Below, in pieces: positions 18,290-26,080 of a DNA stretch of 64,000 nt; the first letter of the stretch is position 1; each line of letters opens with the position of its first letter. Source of the stretch: an uncultured Alphaproteobacteria bacterium (lineage in GTDB: Bacteria > Pseudomonadota > Alphaproteobacteria > RF32 > CAG-239); NCBI GenBank assembly GCA_944391615.1, contig CALXUE010000002.1, forward strand, positions 62,001 to 126,000, read 5' to 3'. The translations under genes and the position numbers were made by a program. The notes under the pieces were generated by a model. The model did not search any database. It worked only from the letters and a program-made list of their open reading frames with translations, and was not told the DNA's origin.

Positions 18290-18928
18290 TTAAGAGAGTA
18301 ATGATTTGATTTTTAATATAATTTCATCAAACATTTCATAAGTTAAAACGCCGGTATTAATATTGTATCGAGATGTGTGATAAGAATCAACCATCAACAG
18401 ATTATGCTTGTCCAAAGAGTGAACCGCACCATGCTTAAATTTGAGAGCTGACTTTTTATAGCCCAAAACACTTAAAACAGCATTATGAGCGATTCCTCCA
18501 AGGACAAGAATAATTTTTAGGTTTTTCATAGAGTTAATTTCTGATATTAAGAATTTGCCGCAAGTTTTCACCTCTTCACCGGTTGGTTTATTTTCGGGCG
18601 GTACACAACGCACAGAATTAGTAATTCTGAAATTAATCAATTCAAAACCATCATCTTTACGTTTTTGATAAATTCCTTGAGCAAAACCATGCTTTTTCAA
18701 AATAGGATAGAGCACATCACCGGCATAATCATTAGTAAATGGGCGAGCTGTCTGGTTAGCGCCATGTAATCCGGGAGCCAATCCAACCACCAAAACCTCA
18801 GCATCAATAGAGCCGAAAGGAGGCACGGGACCATTATAATAATTCGGAAATTTCAATTGGTTAGCATGTCTAAATTCAACCAATCTTGGACAATAAGAAC
18901 AATTTTTATCCGGACAAACAAAGCTCAT
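18290..18928 (-). CDS. Family 5 uracil-DNA glycosylase (UDGb)
   Basis: A 212-residue repair enzyme. Four Cys ('CPDKNCSYC' and 'RCVPPENKP'...'TCGKF') bind a [4Fe-4S] cluster. Motif A reads 'VVGLAPGLHGAN' and lacks the catalytic Asp of other UDGs, which is the mark of family 5. Motif B is 'DSYHTSRYN'. It removes uracil and other deaminated bases from DNA. I chose the ATG at 18928 after AGAGGAAA; an extra N-terminus from 18967 would be Cys-poor and unlike the family. It is convergent with rnfA, 6 bases apart. Confidence 0.88.
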   Translation of the reverse strand: MSFVCPDKNCSYCPRLVEFRHANQLKFPNYYNGPVPPFGSIDAEVLVVGLAPGLHGANQTARPFTNDYAGDVLYPILKKHGFAQGIYQKRKDDGFELINFRITNSVRCVPPENKPTGEEVKTCGKFLISEINSMKNLKIILVLGGIAHNAVLSVLGYKKSALKFKHGAVHSLDKHNLLMVDSYHTSRYNINTGVLTYEMFDEIILKIKSLLS

Positions 18929-19081
18929 TTTATTTCCTCTATTAAAAAAAATACAATTTTTATGCATAACAGCACTTTAAATTCTATTTTTATTGATTAA
19001 GTAACACAGCGTATCATTCAGTATTTAATGATAACACATATTAATTAATAAAATCTATTTATATATAAATGGAGTAAAAAG

Positions 19082-19660
19082 ATGAAAAAAATGTTACTTT
19101 TAGCGACTTCCGCATGCTTATTTGCCATGAATGCACAAGCAAGTGACATGATGAAAGAAATGAGACCTTATGTTGGTATAGATTATGCTTATAGCGATGC
19201 AGATATCTCTAAAATCGACAACAAGCAGTATTTTAACCACCAATTCAACACTGGTGACATCAACGTTGGTGTCAGAATGGGTAAATACATGGGTGTTGAA
19301 GCTTTCTTCCAAAAATCCATGGAAGAAAAGAAAACTGTGTTTAACACCATTAAAACCAAGGCAGACTTTTATGCCTATGGTCTTGATTTGATGGGATATA
19401 TGCCTGTTCATGAAAAAATCGAGCTCATCGGAGCATTAGGTGTTGCACAATATGATGTAACAGCCAAAGCACGTAACACTGAAACAGGTGCAAAAATTCA
19501 CAATGATGATAGCGGCTTTGGAATTCGTATGGGAGCCGGTGTACAATATAACATCACCGACAACGTTGCCGTTCGTGCATTAGGCCGTTACACATGGTTG
19601 GATGTTGACAACGTCAACCACTTAAAAGAATTCGTAATTGGTGCAAGATATTCATTCTAA
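19082..19660 (+). CDS. Outer-membrane beta-barrel protein
   Basis: A 192-residue protein with a signal peptide (cleavage after 'MNAQA'), then an eight-stranded barrel pattern of alternating residues ending in 'EFVIGARYSF' with the terminal Phe recognised by the BAM machinery. It resembles OmpA-barrel/OmpW-like surface proteins of Alphaproteobacteria and has no periplasmic C-terminal domain. Codon use is richer in preferred codons than its neighbours, suggesting high expression, and it has its own strong terminator. Confidence 0.82.
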   Translation: MKKMLLLATSACLFAMNAQASDMMKEMRPYVGIDYAYSDADISKIDNKQYFNHQFNTGDINVGVRMGKYMGVEAFFQKSMEEKKTVFNTIKTKADFYAYGLDLMGYMPVHEKIELIGALGVAQYDVTAKARNTETGAKIHNDDSGFGIRMGAGVQYNITDNVAVRALGRYTWLDVDNVNHLKEFVIGARYSF

Positions 19661-19683
19661 AAGCATCAATAAATTCAAACATG

Positions 19684-19722
19684 AAACATCCTTTCTTGTG
19701 CATAAGAAAGGATGTTTATTTT
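19684..19722 (+). terminator. Terminator of the outer-membrane protein gene
   Basis: A perfect 14-bp stem, AAACATCCTTTCTT / AAGAAAGGATGTTT, with a six-base loop, followed by a T-rich stretch. Confidence 0.88.
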
Positions 19723-19807
19723 GTGTATAAATAAGGAAAAACATAGAAAAAGCCATTAAAATAACTAAACTATAAAGAAATAAAACCAAAAGAAGAGGTA
19801 AGGTCAA

Positions 19808-20155
19808 ATGATTTCACGCTTTCAAACTTATGTTTTAACAACATTTTTTGTATTATTTTTATTAGCCTTGTCATACATGTATAACATAACGCCTGTTCTC
19901 GATTATGCCGAAAGCGTTTATTATAATGCCCAAAACATATATATATTAATACCAGCACTTATCAGCACGATAGTATTAATGAAACAAGGGGGATACTGGC
20001 TGTTTATGTTTATCTGCGCCTTAGCTGATTCATTTTACATCTGCTATGATATGGGAGTAGGGATGAGCAATATGAGTTTTTTCATCTTAAACATTGTCAC
20101 CTTTTTAGGAATAGCCTTTTTGATTAATACCGTAATCGCCTTAATAAAAGGATAA
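19808..20155 (+). CDS. Small membrane protein of unknown function
   Basis: A 115-residue protein with three or four hydrophobic helices (about 8-26, 43-60, 64-80 and 90-110) and almost no polar loops. The start has AGAGGTAAGG upstream. No family is recognised. It is the last chromosomal gene before the dif region. Confidence 0.6.
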   Translation: MISRFQTYVLTTFFVLFLLALSYMYNITPVLDYAESVYYNAQNIYILIPALISTIVLMKQGGYWLFMFICALADSFYICYDMGVGMSNMSFFILNIVTFLGIAFLINTVIALIKG

Positions 20156-20210
20156 GAGAGAAAAGAGCACTTTCAGTAATTTTAAGAGGCTTAAGATTAA
20201 AATTCGAGTT

Positions 20211-20240
20211 GCCGGAAACTTACGTTTCCGGTATTTTTTT
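20211..20240 (+). terminator. Terminator before the dif region
   Basis: GCCGGAAAC / GTTTCCGGT stem with a four-base loop, followed by eight T within ATTTTTTTT. Confidence 0.88.
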
Positions 20241-20671
20241 TGCCTAAAATCAATAACAAATCAGCCTCAAAGAAAAGTAAAAGCATTTAGATAAAACAAA
20301 CACAAAACATAGACAAAACACACAGTTTCAATAAACAAACCATAGACAAAAACAACACATAAATAAAATTATTCAGTAAAATCAATAGAATATAGATATT
20401 GAAATAAAAACAAAGAGCAGGGTGAAGATAAAAAAACTTAAAAATGATTAAAATAAAATTATTCAATGAACATAACATAAGACAAAGCCAAGATAATGAG
20501 CAATTAGCAAATCAGCCTGTTTACTGAGGAATATTTATTTCTAGACTTCATAAGTTCTATGGATACTTAAAACATACATATTTTATATAAGGAGAATATC
20601 AGTGCCGCATACATAAAATGCCAATATTTTATAGAAGAACTCTATTATATATGCAGGAATCTTTGTAACAA
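20241..20671. other. Gene-free AT-rich stretch left of dif
   Basis: No convincing gene on either strand. A 63-codon minus-strand frame at 20287-20478 is low-complexity and has no ribosome site. Two short direct repeats occur: TAAAATTATTCA (near 20363 and 20452) and CATAGACAAAA (near 20309 and 20341). The stretch may be decayed insertions, since dif sites are frequent integration targets; this is inference. Confidence 0.5.
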
Positions 20672-20804
20672 TTATTTTCTTATAAATCATATATTCTATA
20701 ACACTTATATTCTTATAACTCAAATTTTCAATATTGCATATTTTTAATAACACACATTATCTTATGACTAGTAATTTCATAACAACACCTATATTCAAAT
20801 CCAT
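20672..20804. repeat. Degenerate ~33-bp tandem repeat next to dif
   Basis: Four consecutive segments of 33-34 bp (20672-20704, 20705-20737, 20738-20770, 20771-20804) align as imperfect copies. The first two agree at most positions around 'TTCTTATAA' and 'TTC'. The later two are weaker. AT-richness could inflate the similarity. Confidence 0.35.
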
Positions 20805-20895
20805 ACAAAACACATACGTTTATCATGAAGCATACATACGGCTACTTTGGAACATAAAAATGCCTATATTTTTCCCCTCTTCTCCATAACACGTT

Positions 20896-20923
20896 TTGTC
20901 GCATAATATATATTCAGAGGCTA
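20896..20923. other. Left prophage junction (dif-derived attL)
   Basis: The chromosomal XerC arm TTGTCGCATAA and central TATATA of dif are present here, but the XerD arm is replaced by phage sequence TTCAGAGGCTA. The 18 bases 20897-20914 are identical to 27406-27423 at the right junction, marking the recombination core. Confidence 0.9.
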
Positions 20924-21234
20924 TATCATCAACAGCCAGAAAACAAGACAAAGCAATACGACTACTTGACAAAATAATAAATAAATATTTCAAAATATTT
21001 GAATTAATACAAAACGAAAAAACAAAATCAAGACAAGCACTAATACACAACAATAAGAACCTAAAAAGTCTATTAATATACAGACTTGTAACAAAATACT
21101 ACTTACGCGAAAGATACGGAACGATTAATCCGACAGAACTTTCAAACCTCAAAGAAAAAACACACAAAAAAATAAAAAATATAATGTCCGAAATCGGGCA
21201 AAACATAAAAAAAATAAACGAAATCAAAATCTAA
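20896..21234 (+). CDS. Phage protein of unknown function, split from its start signals by integration
   Basis: A 112-residue Lys-rich, helical protein (about one residue in six is Lys) with no recognised family. In the prophage its first codon is a chromosomal TTG preceded by a pyrimidine-rich stretch with no ribosome site. In the circular phage the same frame would start with ATG at 27405 behind 'AAAGGG'. Residues 2-6 (SHNIY) are encoded by the att core itself. The charge suggests nucleic-acid binding, but that is only a guess. It precedes VP5 by 21 bases and would be the first gene of the phage operon. Confidence 0.65.
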   Translation: MSHNIYSEAISSTARKQDKAIRLLDKIINKYFKIFELIQNEKTKSRQALIHNNKNLKSLLIYRLVTKYYLRERYGTINPTELSNLKEKTHKKIKNIMSEIGQNIKKINEIKI

Positions 21235-21255
21235 TTAATTAAAGGAGTAAAAAAA

Positions 21256-21552
21256 ATGGAAAATTCAGCTAACAAAACAGAAAAATCAAAAGTTGTAAAT
21301 AAAATGAGATTTTACGCGATATTTGACAAGAAAAGCGAAAAATTTTTCACACCAAACGTAAAACCAAACAATGCATGCGCTTTGCGTGACTTAGAAAGTT
21401 TCTGCAAAAGCAAAAACAGCATAATCGGACAATTTCCGAAAGATTTTTCAATGTATTATCTCGGATATATTGACGAAGACAATGGGGAAATGTTCGGAGA
21501 AAAACAATTAATAGGAGAGGCACAAGACTATGTCGAAATCGAAAACAACTAA
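21256..21552 (+). CDS. Microvirus non-structural protein VP5
   Basis: A 98-residue protein with the VP5/ORF5 pattern of gokushoviruses: an N-terminal 'MRFYAIFDKKSEKFFTP', a central 'NACALRDLESF', then 'FPKDFSMYYLGYIDEDNG' and 'IGEAQDYVE'. VP5 is thought to bind single-stranded DNA and regulate the switch to strand synthesis or packaging. The ribosome site AAAGGAG is strong. Its 3' end overlaps a small ORF in another frame. Confidence 0.8.
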   Translation: MENSANKTEKSKVVNKMRFYAIFDKKSEKFFTPNVKPNNACALRDLESFCKSKNSIIGQFPKDFSMYYLGYIDEDNGEMFGEKQLIGEAQDYVEIENN

Positions 21553-21631
21553 TTTACTCAATGAAATAGTAAAATATTTAGGTTGGGTAATCGTCGCAGT
21601 GCAAGAACTTGTAAAAGTAATTGCAGAATAA
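21530..21631 (+). CDS. Small overlapping ORF with a hydrophobic segment
   Basis: A 33-residue frame overlapping the last 23 bases of VP5 in a different frame, behind AGGAGAGG. It has a charged start (MSKSK) and a hydrophobic or amphipathic part from about residue 9 to the end (YLGWVIVAVQELVKVIA). Size and position recall the small lysis peptides of microviruses, but no homology is recognised and the helix is short of a clear membrane span. A terminator-like hairpin follows directly, which supports a real gene end. Confidence 0.4.
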   Translation: MSKSKTTNLLNEIVKYLGWVIVAVQELVKVIAE

Positions 21632-21637
21632 AAAAAA

Positions 21638-21665
21638 AGGGCGTGATTTTTCACGCCTTAATTTT
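21638..21665 (+). terminator. Terminator-like hairpin inside the phage operon
   Basis: GGCGTGA / TCACGCC stem with a four-base T loop, extended by one G-T and A-T pairs, followed by TTAATTTT. The T-run is interrupted, so it may only partly terminate and could adjust the ratio of early to capsid transcripts. Confidence 0.6.
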
Positions 21666-21689
21666 AATAACAAGAAAGGAAAGGAAAAA

Positions 21690-21836
21690 ATGTCATGCAA
21701 AACTTTAGTAGAACAGCCATTAAAACAAAAAAAATCAATGTCAGACCGAAAGTCTCTTTCGGCGGGAAAAGATTTTAAGATATTAAAAAAAATCAAAATA
21801 CCTACTTTATACATCAATTTCGAAAGGTTAGGATAA
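21690..21836 (+). CDS. Small basic phage protein
   Basis: A 48-residue frame starting at an ATG behind AAGGAAAGG. About a quarter of residues are Lys or Arg. Its stop codon overlaps the VP3 start (TAATG), suggesting coupled translation. It could be a DNA-condensing, J-like packaging protein as in other microviruses, but that is inference from charge and size. Confidence 0.5.
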   Translation: MSCKTLVEQPLKQKKSMSDRKSLSAGKDFKILKKIKIPTLYINFERLG

Positions 21837-22300
21837 TGAAAATTGAAAATACAACTTATGATAGAACTAAAAAAACGCCGTTTAACGGTTGGAATAAAAT
21901 TAACAAATGTTGCATCACTTATGATGACAATTCTAAAATTCGTAGAAATGGCAAAGAAATAAGTCTTCAAGAATTTATAAATGCAAATAACCAAGACTGC
22001 ACAATTTACCAAGTATATGACAAATACATGGGAAATATGAAATTGACACAACAAGCACTTTGCAACATTTCGCATAAAGTAGCAGACGAATTGTCAGGAA
22101 TGGACTTGGCAACAGCATTGAATACGATGAACAAAGCTGAACAAGCTTGGAATAATTTACCACAAGCAATTAAACAAGAATTTGGAAACAGTGTCCAAGC
22201 GTTCCAAAAAAACGGTTTACAATGGGCAAAAAATAAAATTGCAGAATTTAACAAACCGAAACAAAAAGTTACTGAAGAAAAAAAAGAAAATAAGGAGTAA
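21836..22300 (+). CDS. Microvirus internal scaffolding protein VP3
   Basis: A 154-residue protein. The C-terminal half carries the VP3 pattern 'LATALNTMNKAEQAWNNLP' and 'IKQEFGNSVQAF' (about 97-130), comparable to the 'YQEALNIV.AEEQF..LP' region of gokushovirus scaffolds. A Lys/Glu-rich tail follows. VP3 guides capsid assembly and is absent from the mature particle. It lies directly before VP1, the standard order. Confidence 0.82.
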   Translation: MKIENTTYDRTKKTPFNGWNKINKCCITYDDNSKIRRNGKEISLQEFINANNQDCTIYQVYDKYMGNMKLTQQALCNISHKVADELSGMDLATALNTMNKAEQAWNNLPQAIKQEFGNSVQAFQKNGLQWAKNKIAEFNKPKQKVTEEKKENKE

Positions 22301-22306
22301 TACACA

Positions 22307-23995
22307 ATGGCAAGAAACGAAGAAATCTCAGTTTATGGAATACCAGAAGTATACAAAAACCGCTATAATCACCAATATACATGTCGGAGAAAAACAACCT
22401 TCAACATAGGCGATATCGTACCGATTTATACCTCTATTTTGGTACAACCGGGAGATACAATCTCACTCAATGCACGTTCATTCTTTAGATTGACGACCTC
22501 ACTATTTCCGCCTATGGACAATTTAACCGCGGACATATTCTGTTTTGCAGAAGATTGGCAAAATGTTTGGGAACACACAAAGGAATTCTGGGGAGAAGAT
22601 GAAGCAACACCATTTGATGAATTACCAGAATACACCGTGCCACAAATAGAAATAACGCCAACAGATGAAATTTTGCATAATGATATTTTGCATCACATAT
22701 CATTACCACAAATGAAAGCAGACGAAGCCGCAATTCCTGAAATAACTCGCGTAAATAACATATCCGTAGAAGCTTTATCATATAGAACGTATATAGATAT
22801 TTATAATAGATTTTTCCGAGACCAAAACTATATAACAAAATATGACCTTGAAACAGGAGATACACAAACAAAACCCGAAAATGGAACATGGGCAGGCAAA
22901 AAAAGAGCAAGAACTCTTTTAAAAGCGGCCAGATTGCACGACTATTTCTCAGGAACACCAGAAGCTCAAAAAGGTGACCCAGAAACATTGCCTCTTGGAA
23001 CAAGCGCACCAATCATAGGAACAGGGACAATCATAGGAAACGGAAAACCAGTAACTTGGACAAATGCTGACGGGACAAGTTCGACTAATATTGCAACCGC
23101 GGCCTCAGGTGACGGGGAATTAAGACTAGCACCGTCATCCGGCTTGATTTCAACTATGTACGCTCCAACAGACGCAGCAGACGCATACTTAAAACTTGAT
23201 ATGACGAACACTCAAGTTGACCTTGCGAATGCAGTCGCGAGTACCTTAAACGCTCTAAGGCTTGTAACAGCCAACCAGCACATTAAAGAAGAGTTAATGT
23301 GGTACGGCTCACGATTTGAAGAAATCATCTTTAGCCAATGGGGCGTTAGCATGGACGCGACCTCATTCCGTATTCCTGAATATCTTGGCGGAAAACGTAT
23401 TTCTTTAAATATGGACACTGTTTTACAGACATCAAGCACAGACGCCGAAAGCCCACAAGGTAACGCGGCAGGATATTCCGTGACTTTTGATGAAGACCAT
23501 CTATTCACAAAATCATTTAAAACATGGCAAATTTTGATGATTTTAGTAGTGGTAAGACAAGACCACACATACTCATATGGCGTAGCAAATCAACACCTTA
23601 AAAAACGCAAATTTGACTTTTATTGGGATAAATTTGACGGATTAGGCGCACAGCCAAGAAGTAAAGCCGAACTTGCATTAACTGGAACAGATTCCGATAA
23701 TGACACTTGGAACTTTGCGCCAGCTTGGAGAGAATACATCTCAGAAGTTGACCGCGCAACGGGTTTAATGGTGCCAGGGGTAGAAAACAGCCTTGCAAAC
23801 TACACCTATAACGATGAATACACCAGTGTACCAAACTCAGGCGAAGAATGGATTAATGAAATTCCGAACTATGTCGACCGTACCTTGGTTGTACCATCAT
23901 CAACAACAGACCAAATTATGGCTGATTTTGTTTTTGAAATCAACAAAACATCTATTATCAAAAATTACAAATTGCCAGGATTGGACAAGCTCTAA
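22307..23995 (+). CDS. Microvirus major capsid protein VP1
   Basis: A 562-residue jelly-roll capsid protein. The N-terminal 'CRRKTTFNIGDIVPIYTS' and 'VQPGDTISLNARSFFRLTT' are the classic gokushovirus MCP start, followed by 'FPPMDNLTADIFCF'. The region about 210-280 (Gly/Thr/Ala-rich) probably forms the surface protrusion typical of gokushoviruses. Length is normal for the subfamily. Ribosome site AAGGAG; the stop overlaps the next ATG. Confidence 0.95.
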   Translation: MARNEEISVYGIPEVYKNRYNHQYTCRRKTTFNIGDIVPIYTSILVQPGDTISLNARSFFRLTTSLFPPMDNLTADIFCFAEDWQNVWEHTKEFWGEDEATPFDELPEYTVPQIEITPTDEILHNDILHHISLPQMKADEAAIPEITRVNNISVEALSYRTYIDIYNRFFRDQNYITKYDLETGDTQTKPENGTWAGKKRARTLLKAARLHDYFSGTPEAQKGDPETLPLGTSAPIIGTGTIIGNGKPVTWTNADGTSSTNIATAASGDGELRLAPSSGLISTMYAPTDAADAYLKLDMTNTQVDLANAVASTLNALRLVTANQHIKEELMWYGSRFEEIIFSQWGVSMDATSFRIPEYLGGKRISLNMDTVLQTSSTDAESPQGNAAGYSVTFDEDHLFTKSFKTWQILMILVVVRQDHTYSYGVANQHLKKRKFDFYWDKFDGLGAQPRSKAELALTGTDSDNDTWNFAPAWREYISEVDRATGLMVPGVENSLANYTYNDEYTSVPNSGEEWINEIPNYVDRTLVVPSSTTDQIMADFVFEINKTSIIKNYKLPGLDKL

Positions 23996-24267
23996 TGGCT
24001 GAAAGTTTGGATTTATACATAGCCGAAATTGATGAGTTGGCGGGAAAAGTCCAAGCAGACTTGGTGCGTGCAGTAGACAACTATTGCACGCTTTACCAAG
24101 CAATGCAAGACATTAAACCAACTGTCAAAAAAGAAAAACCGAACTATGACAAAGAAATCATAAAAAAGCTACAAAATGCAAGCTATTCGGACAATTTGTT
24201 TAATAAAAAAATTCTTAAAAAGAAAGGGTTGAAAAAATGGGATTATTTAGCTCTATTGGCGGAATAA
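23995..24267 (+). CDS. Phage protein of unknown function between VP1 and VP2
   Basis: A 90-residue helical protein with an acidic N-terminal half and a Lys-rich C-terminal half. Its ATG shares a base with the VP1 stop (TAATG) and its 3' end overlaps VP2 by 31 bases, so it is probably translated by coupling. No family recognised; an additional frame at this position is uncommon in gokushoviruses. Confidence 0.6.
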   Translation: MAESLDLYIAEIDELAGKVQADLVRAVDNYCTLYQAMQDIKPTVKKEKPNYDKEIIKKLQNASYSDNLFNKKILKKKGLKKWDYLALLAE

Positions 24268-24902
24268 TTAACGATTTGACAGGCGTATCATCAAGTGCAA
24301 ATCAAGGTTTTAAATATTCACAAGCTTTATCAAACCTCAATTTCGAACAACAAAAATATTTTGCACAAAATGCACACCAAATGGAAATGGCAGACCTCCA
24401 AAAAGCAGGACTCAACCCTGCATTAACCGCAACCGGTGGTTCAGGTGCTTCCGCAAGCGGGGGAGGAGGCATAGCCGGAAATGGTGGATCGCCAACGGCG
24501 AACATATTCGGTATTATGTCAGAATTAGCAGGAGTATTTAACGCAACTAAACAAACCAATGCAAACACCGAGCTACAAGGCGCACAAGCAATTAAAACGC
24601 TTGCAGAAACAAAAAATCTACCTCAAGAGCTTAAAAATGACACTATGCGAGCACTTGCCGACAAAATGAACGCCGAAACAGGCGCAACAAATGCAAAGAC
24701 AAACCAATGGAACGCATGGAACAACGAATATAACAATATGACTAATAGATTGCAATATCTACTTGATGAAAAACGCGCAAATGCTGGAAAACTCGGCGAA
24801 TGGGTAGGAGCTGAAAACGCATCTAAAGTAACACGCGGAAAATATTCATTACCGAGAATGTTTTTCGACCTTCTATTCGATGGGCAAATTCCAAAATTTT
24901 AA
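24237..24902 (+). CDS. Microvirus DNA pilot protein VP2
   Basis: A 221-residue minor spike/pilot protein. The hallmark 'HQMEMADLQKAGLNPAL' near residue 46 is followed by a Gly/Ser/Ala-rich stretch (about 66-85) and a long helical part (about 100-190), as in VP2 of chlamydia- and enterophages. VP2 conducts the genome through the host envelope during entry. Ribosome site AAAGGG. The last 109 codons lie inside the 720-bp duplication, which leaves this copy whole and creates a truncated second copy. Confidence 0.92.
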   Translation: MGLFSSIGGIINDLTGVSSSANQGFKYSQALSNLNFEQQKYFAQNAHQMEMADLQKAGLNPALTATGGSGASASGGGGIAGNGGSPTANIFGIMSELAGVFNATKQTNANTELQGAQAIKTLAETKNLPQELKNDTMRALADKMNAETGATNAKTNQWNAWNNEYNNMTNRLQYLLDEKRANAGKLGEWVGAENASKVTRGKYSLPRMFFDLLFDGQIPKF

Positions 24903-24945
24903 AACACAAACAAAAATTAATTGAATTAATAAAATAAAAAGAAAA

Positions 24946-25077
24946 ATGCAAAAAGGAATAAAACAGCGAGCCAAAAAATTGCCAATAGTCCAATTAAAAC
25001 CGCGTGAAATATCTTTTTTGTTAAACATGTCAAAACCTCAGTCAATAGGAGTTAAAAGTAATGTACGGAGCAAATAA
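24946..25077 (+). CDS. Possible small basic phage ORF, copy 1
   Basis: A 43-residue frame, strongly basic (about 11 Lys/Arg), overlapping the next small ORF by 17 bases in another frame. Its ribosome site (AAAAGAAAA) is weak. Repeated exactly at 25666-25797. Confidence 0.3.
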   Translation: MQKGIKQRAKKLPIVQLKPREISFLLNMSKPQSIGVKSNVRSK

Positions 25078-25216
25078 TAACACAAATAATTTATACGGTC
25101 AAGACAATGGATTTGATAGAATTAAAAGCGGAATTAATAACGCAAAATCTATTAAATCGGGCTATGACAAAATCAATGACATAGCTAAATCAATATTAGC
25201 AATGATTGCAGGTTAA
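25061..25216 (+). CDS. Small phage ORF (51 residues), copy 1
   Basis: A 51-residue frame behind TAGGAG, with an Asn/Gly-rich start (MYGANNNTNN) and a helical end (DIAKSILAMIAG). No family recognised. It is followed by a hairpin at 25251-25277 (ACACCGAT / ATCGGTGT). Repeated at 25781-25936. Confidence 0.45.
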   Translation: MYGANNNTNNLYGQDNGFDRIKSGINNAKSIKSGYDKINDIAKSILAMIAG

Positions 25217-25292
25217 AAAAATGACCCAAAAGGACAGGGTATAAGCTTATACACCGATATTTTTAATTAATCGGTGTCACTGGGCGGTATAG

Positions 25293-25622
25293 TATCAAGG
25301 CGCACAAGCAATTAAAACGCTTGCAGAAACAAAAAATCTACCTCAAGAGCTTAAAAATGACACTATGCGAGCACTTGCCGACAAAATGAACGCCGAAACA
25401 GGCGCAACAAATGCAAAGACAAACCAATGGAACGCATGGAACAACGAATATAACAATATGACTAATAGATTGCAATATCTACTTGATGAAAAACGCGCAA
25501 ATGCTGGAAAACTCGGCGAATGGGTAGGAGCTGAAAACGCATCTAAAGTAACACGCGGAAAATATTCATTACCGAGAATGTTTTTCGACCTTCTATTCGA
25601 TGGGCAAATTCCAAAATTTTAA
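25293..25622 (+). pseudogene. Truncated VP2 copy created by the duplication
   Basis: The last 109 codons of VP2 in frame, preceded immediately by an in-frame TAG at 25290-25292 from the upstream copy. It lacks the membrane-interacting N-terminus and the 'AGLNP' motif. An internal ATG at 25365 could give an 85-residue C-terminal fragment, but no good ribosome site precedes it. Confidence 0.85.
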
Positions 25623-25665
25623 AACACAAACAAAAATTAATTGAATTAATAAAATAAAAAGAAAA

Positions 25666-25797
25666 ATGCAAAAAGGAATAAAACAGCGAGCCAAAAAATT
25701 GCCAATAGTCCAATTAAAACCGCGTGAAATATCTTTTTTGTTAAACATGTCAAAACCTCAGTCAATAGGAGTTAAAAGTAATGTACGGAGCAAATAA
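25666..25797 (+). CDS. Possible small basic phage ORF, copy 2
   Basis: Identical to the 43-residue frame at 24946-25077, inside the second copy of the duplication. Same weak start signal. Confidence 0.3.
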   Translation: MQKGIKQRAKKLPIVQLKPREISFLLNMSKPQSIGVKSNVRSK

Positions 25798-25936
25798 TAA
25801 CACAAATAATTTATACGGTCAAGACAATGGATTTGATAGAATTAAAAGCGGAATTAATAACGCAAAATCTATTAAATCGGGCTATGACAAAATCAATGAC
25901 ATAGCTAAATCAATATTAGCAATGATTGCAGGTTAA
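25781..25936 (+). CDS. Small phage ORF (51 residues), copy 2
   Basis: Identical to 25061-25216. This copy is the one followed by the intact double hairpin (25971-25997 and 26000-26043). Confidence 0.45.
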   Translation: MYGANNNTNNLYGQDNGFDRIKSGINNAKSIKSGYDKINDIAKSILAMIAG

Positions 25937-25999
25937 AAAAATGACCCAAAAGGACAGGGTATAAGCTTATACACCGATATTTTTAATTAATCGGTGTCA

Positions 26000-26043
26000 C
26001 TGGGCGGTATAGTATCAAGTAGACCAACCGCCCAGTTTTTTTT
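26000..26043 (+). terminator. Terminator between capsid genes and VP4
   Basis: CTGGGCGGT (26000-26008) pairs with ACCGCCCAG (26027-26035), followed by eight T. A second hairpin, 25971-25997, stands just before it. In copy 1 of the duplication (25280-25288) only the left arm survives. Confidence 0.92.
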
Positions 26044-26080
26044 CCTAAAAAAAAATCCAAAAAAAGAGCAGGGGGCGCAA

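Larger units (their letters stand above)
24576..25299. repeat. 720-bp tandem duplication, copy 1
   Basis: Every base from 24576 to 25299 recurs 720 positions later (25296-26019). The two copies share CAAG at the junction. The copy spans the VP2 C-terminus, two small ORFs and the left half of the final terminator. Confidence 0.97.
25296..26019. repeat. 720-bp tandem duplication, copy 2
   Basis: Exact second copy. The left boundary falls in VP2 and the right boundary in the loop of the terminator hairpin, so only this copy is followed by a complete terminator. Confidence 0.97.

Noticed and set aside
20241-20895. CRISPR array in the repetitive AT-rich stretch
   Set aside because: Repeats are degenerate, with no constant spacer/repeat alternation and no cas genes in the window.
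20823-21053. 76-codon minus-strand frame over the left att site
   Set aside because: Runs antisense to the first phage gene across the recombination junction, so it would exist only by chance in the integrated state.
21621-21689. Upstream in-frame extension of the 48-residue phage ORF
   Set aside because: It would start inside the preceding small ORF and cross the hairpin; the ATG at 21690 has the better ribosome site.
25994-26080. Longer VP4 start inside the terminator hairpin
   Set aside because: The extra 29 residues are low-complexity and read through the terminator. The ATG at 26081 has a strong ribosome site.
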